DNA of 64,000 bases, taken from the NCBI RefSeq assembly GCF_030295955.1, contig NZ_AP027363.1, forward strand, positions 2,953,046-3,017,045, written 5' to 3'. Shown piece after piece: positions 63,366 through 64,000 of this stretch. The translations under genes and the position numbers were made by a program. Position 1 is the first letter of the stretch; each line of letters starts with the position of its first letter. The DNA comes from Thalassotalea agarivorans (GTDB lineage Bacteria; Pseudomonadota; Gammaproteobacteria; Enterobacterales; Alteromonadaceae). Below the pieces are notes generated by a model that saw only the letters and a program-made list of their open reading frames with translations, did no database searches and was not told where the DNA came from.

Positions 63366-64000
63366 CTAAAGAATTTTAGCAAGATGTTGTGCCGTCACAT
63401 CATCTCTAATTTCGCTTTTACCAATAGCCGTTGGCACAATGAAACGAAGCTTTCCTGCAATATTTTTTTTGTCTCTCGCCATGTGACGTAGATAATCATC
63501 CAGCGACATAGTATCTGGCCCGGAGACAGGTAAATCAAAATACTCGATAAGTGCCTTAATGCGAGCAACATCATTATCGCTCAACAAATCCATTTCATTA
63601 GCGAGTTGCGCAGCTTGTACCATGCCGGCAGCTACCGCTTCGCCATGCAACCATTGCCCGTATCCTTGTTCAGCTTCAATAGCATGACCAAAAGTGTGGC
63701 CTAAATTAAGCAATGCTCTTAAACCAGCTTCTGTCTCATCTGCTGCTACGATATCGGCTTTACATTGACAACATTTGAGAATCATCTCTGCCAAAATCGT
63801 ATCATCATGGGCTGCAATCAATGCTTTGTTGTCATCTATCCATTGAAAAAATGCTGCATCACCTAAAATACCGTATTTGATCACTTCAGCCATGCCAGCT
63901 GCAAATTCACGTGATGGCAATGTTTTCAATGTATTGATATCAACGATAACAGCCTTTGGCTGATAGAAGGCACCAATCATGTTTTTACCCAACGGGTGAT
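63366..64000 (-). CDS. aroB: 3-dehydroquinate synthase, C-terminal part
   Basis: Second enzyme of the shikimate pathway. The gene is cut by the right edge; about 210 C-terminal residues are present, starting in [20 protein letters not shown]. Metal-binding and active-site residues are visible in [15 protein letters not shown] (Glu, Lys), [11 protein letters not shown] (two His) and [10 protein letters not shown] (His). Upstream gene of the aroB-dam segment. Confidence 0.96.
   Translation of the reverse strand, partial: HPLGKNMIGAFYQPKAVIVDINTLKTLPSREFAAGMAEVIKYGILGDAAFFQWIDDNKALIAAHDDTILAEMILKCCQCKADIVAADETEAGLRALLNLGHTFGHAIEAEQGYGQWLHGEAVAAGMVQAAQLANEMDLLSDNDVARIKALIEYFDLPVSGPDTMSLDDYLRHMARDKKNIAGKLRFIVPTAIGKSEIRDDVTAQHLAKIL

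Overview
The window is a chromosomal segment of a low-GC marine gammaproteobacterium. Best fit is Alteromonadales, probably Colwelliaceae (Thalassotalea/Colwellia-like). Grounds: E. coli/Shewanella-type neighbourhoods (fkpA-slyX-yheV-yheS; aroB-dam-rpe-trpS; S10 ribosomal operon), an EF-G of the second 'FusB' type, and small families (DUF3081, DUF3718, DUF2970) that I associate with this order. The genus is inference. No rRNA, tRNA, CRISPR array or prophage was recognised.

Layout. 1-7648: a truncated met-zincin protease, fructose-1,6-bisphosphatase, an S9 peptidase, Mn-dependent pyrophosphatase and a four-gene envelope/thiol operon. 7649-11295 is the accessory hotspot: two inverted-repeat (MITE-like) elements, two integron gene cassettes with no integrase, an IS110/IS1111-type element sitting in the second attC, and a heptanucleotide tandem repeat. 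11296-19142: diguanylate cyclase, erpA, ClC transporter, hemJ, pyrB-hemL, yjbQ and a UDG-family gene. 19210-24370: the S10 operon (rpsJ to rpsQ) with promoter and leader; it stops at a terminator, without the spc operon behind it. 24371-24933: repeat-rich spacer. 25813-29386: EF-G2 with an IS4-family element inserted inside its terminator hairpin. 29575-36799: membrane and secreted proteins, a FdhF/YdeP molybdoenzyme, hemE, an orphan sRNA candidate, two DUF2059-like proteins. 36868-46159: S1/P1 nuclease, rsd, the fkpA-slyX-yheV-yheS block, a TlpA-like thioredoxin, MscS, a TolB-like/TPR protein. 46215-49532: aldo-keto reductase, DUF3429-DCC-SDR operon and DUF3081-TIGR02450 operon, which share one class of unusual promoter. 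49731-58339: outer-membrane proteins, hydrolases, three tandem DUF3718 genes, and an HtrA-like protease paired with a membrane FHA protein. 58402-64000: trpS, rpe, a plus-strand insert (TIGR02001 outer-membrane protein behind a sigma-54-like promoter, DUF2970, two orphans), dam and the end of aroB.

Most notable: (1) three promoters of the form NGATCY-N16-CGTAWW, with identical spacing and 26-29 nt leaders, drive the genes of 46215-49532 and look like one ECF-sigma regulon, possibly for light or singlet-oxygen stress; (2) a two-cassette attC array without integrase, invaded by an IS110-family element in an attC; (3) an IS4 element that splits a terminator and carries its own terminator-like hairpin before its transposase; (4) an orphan promoter/terminator pair defining a ~85-nt sRNA candidate; (5) a sigma-54/NtrC-like promoter on the TIGR02001 gene.
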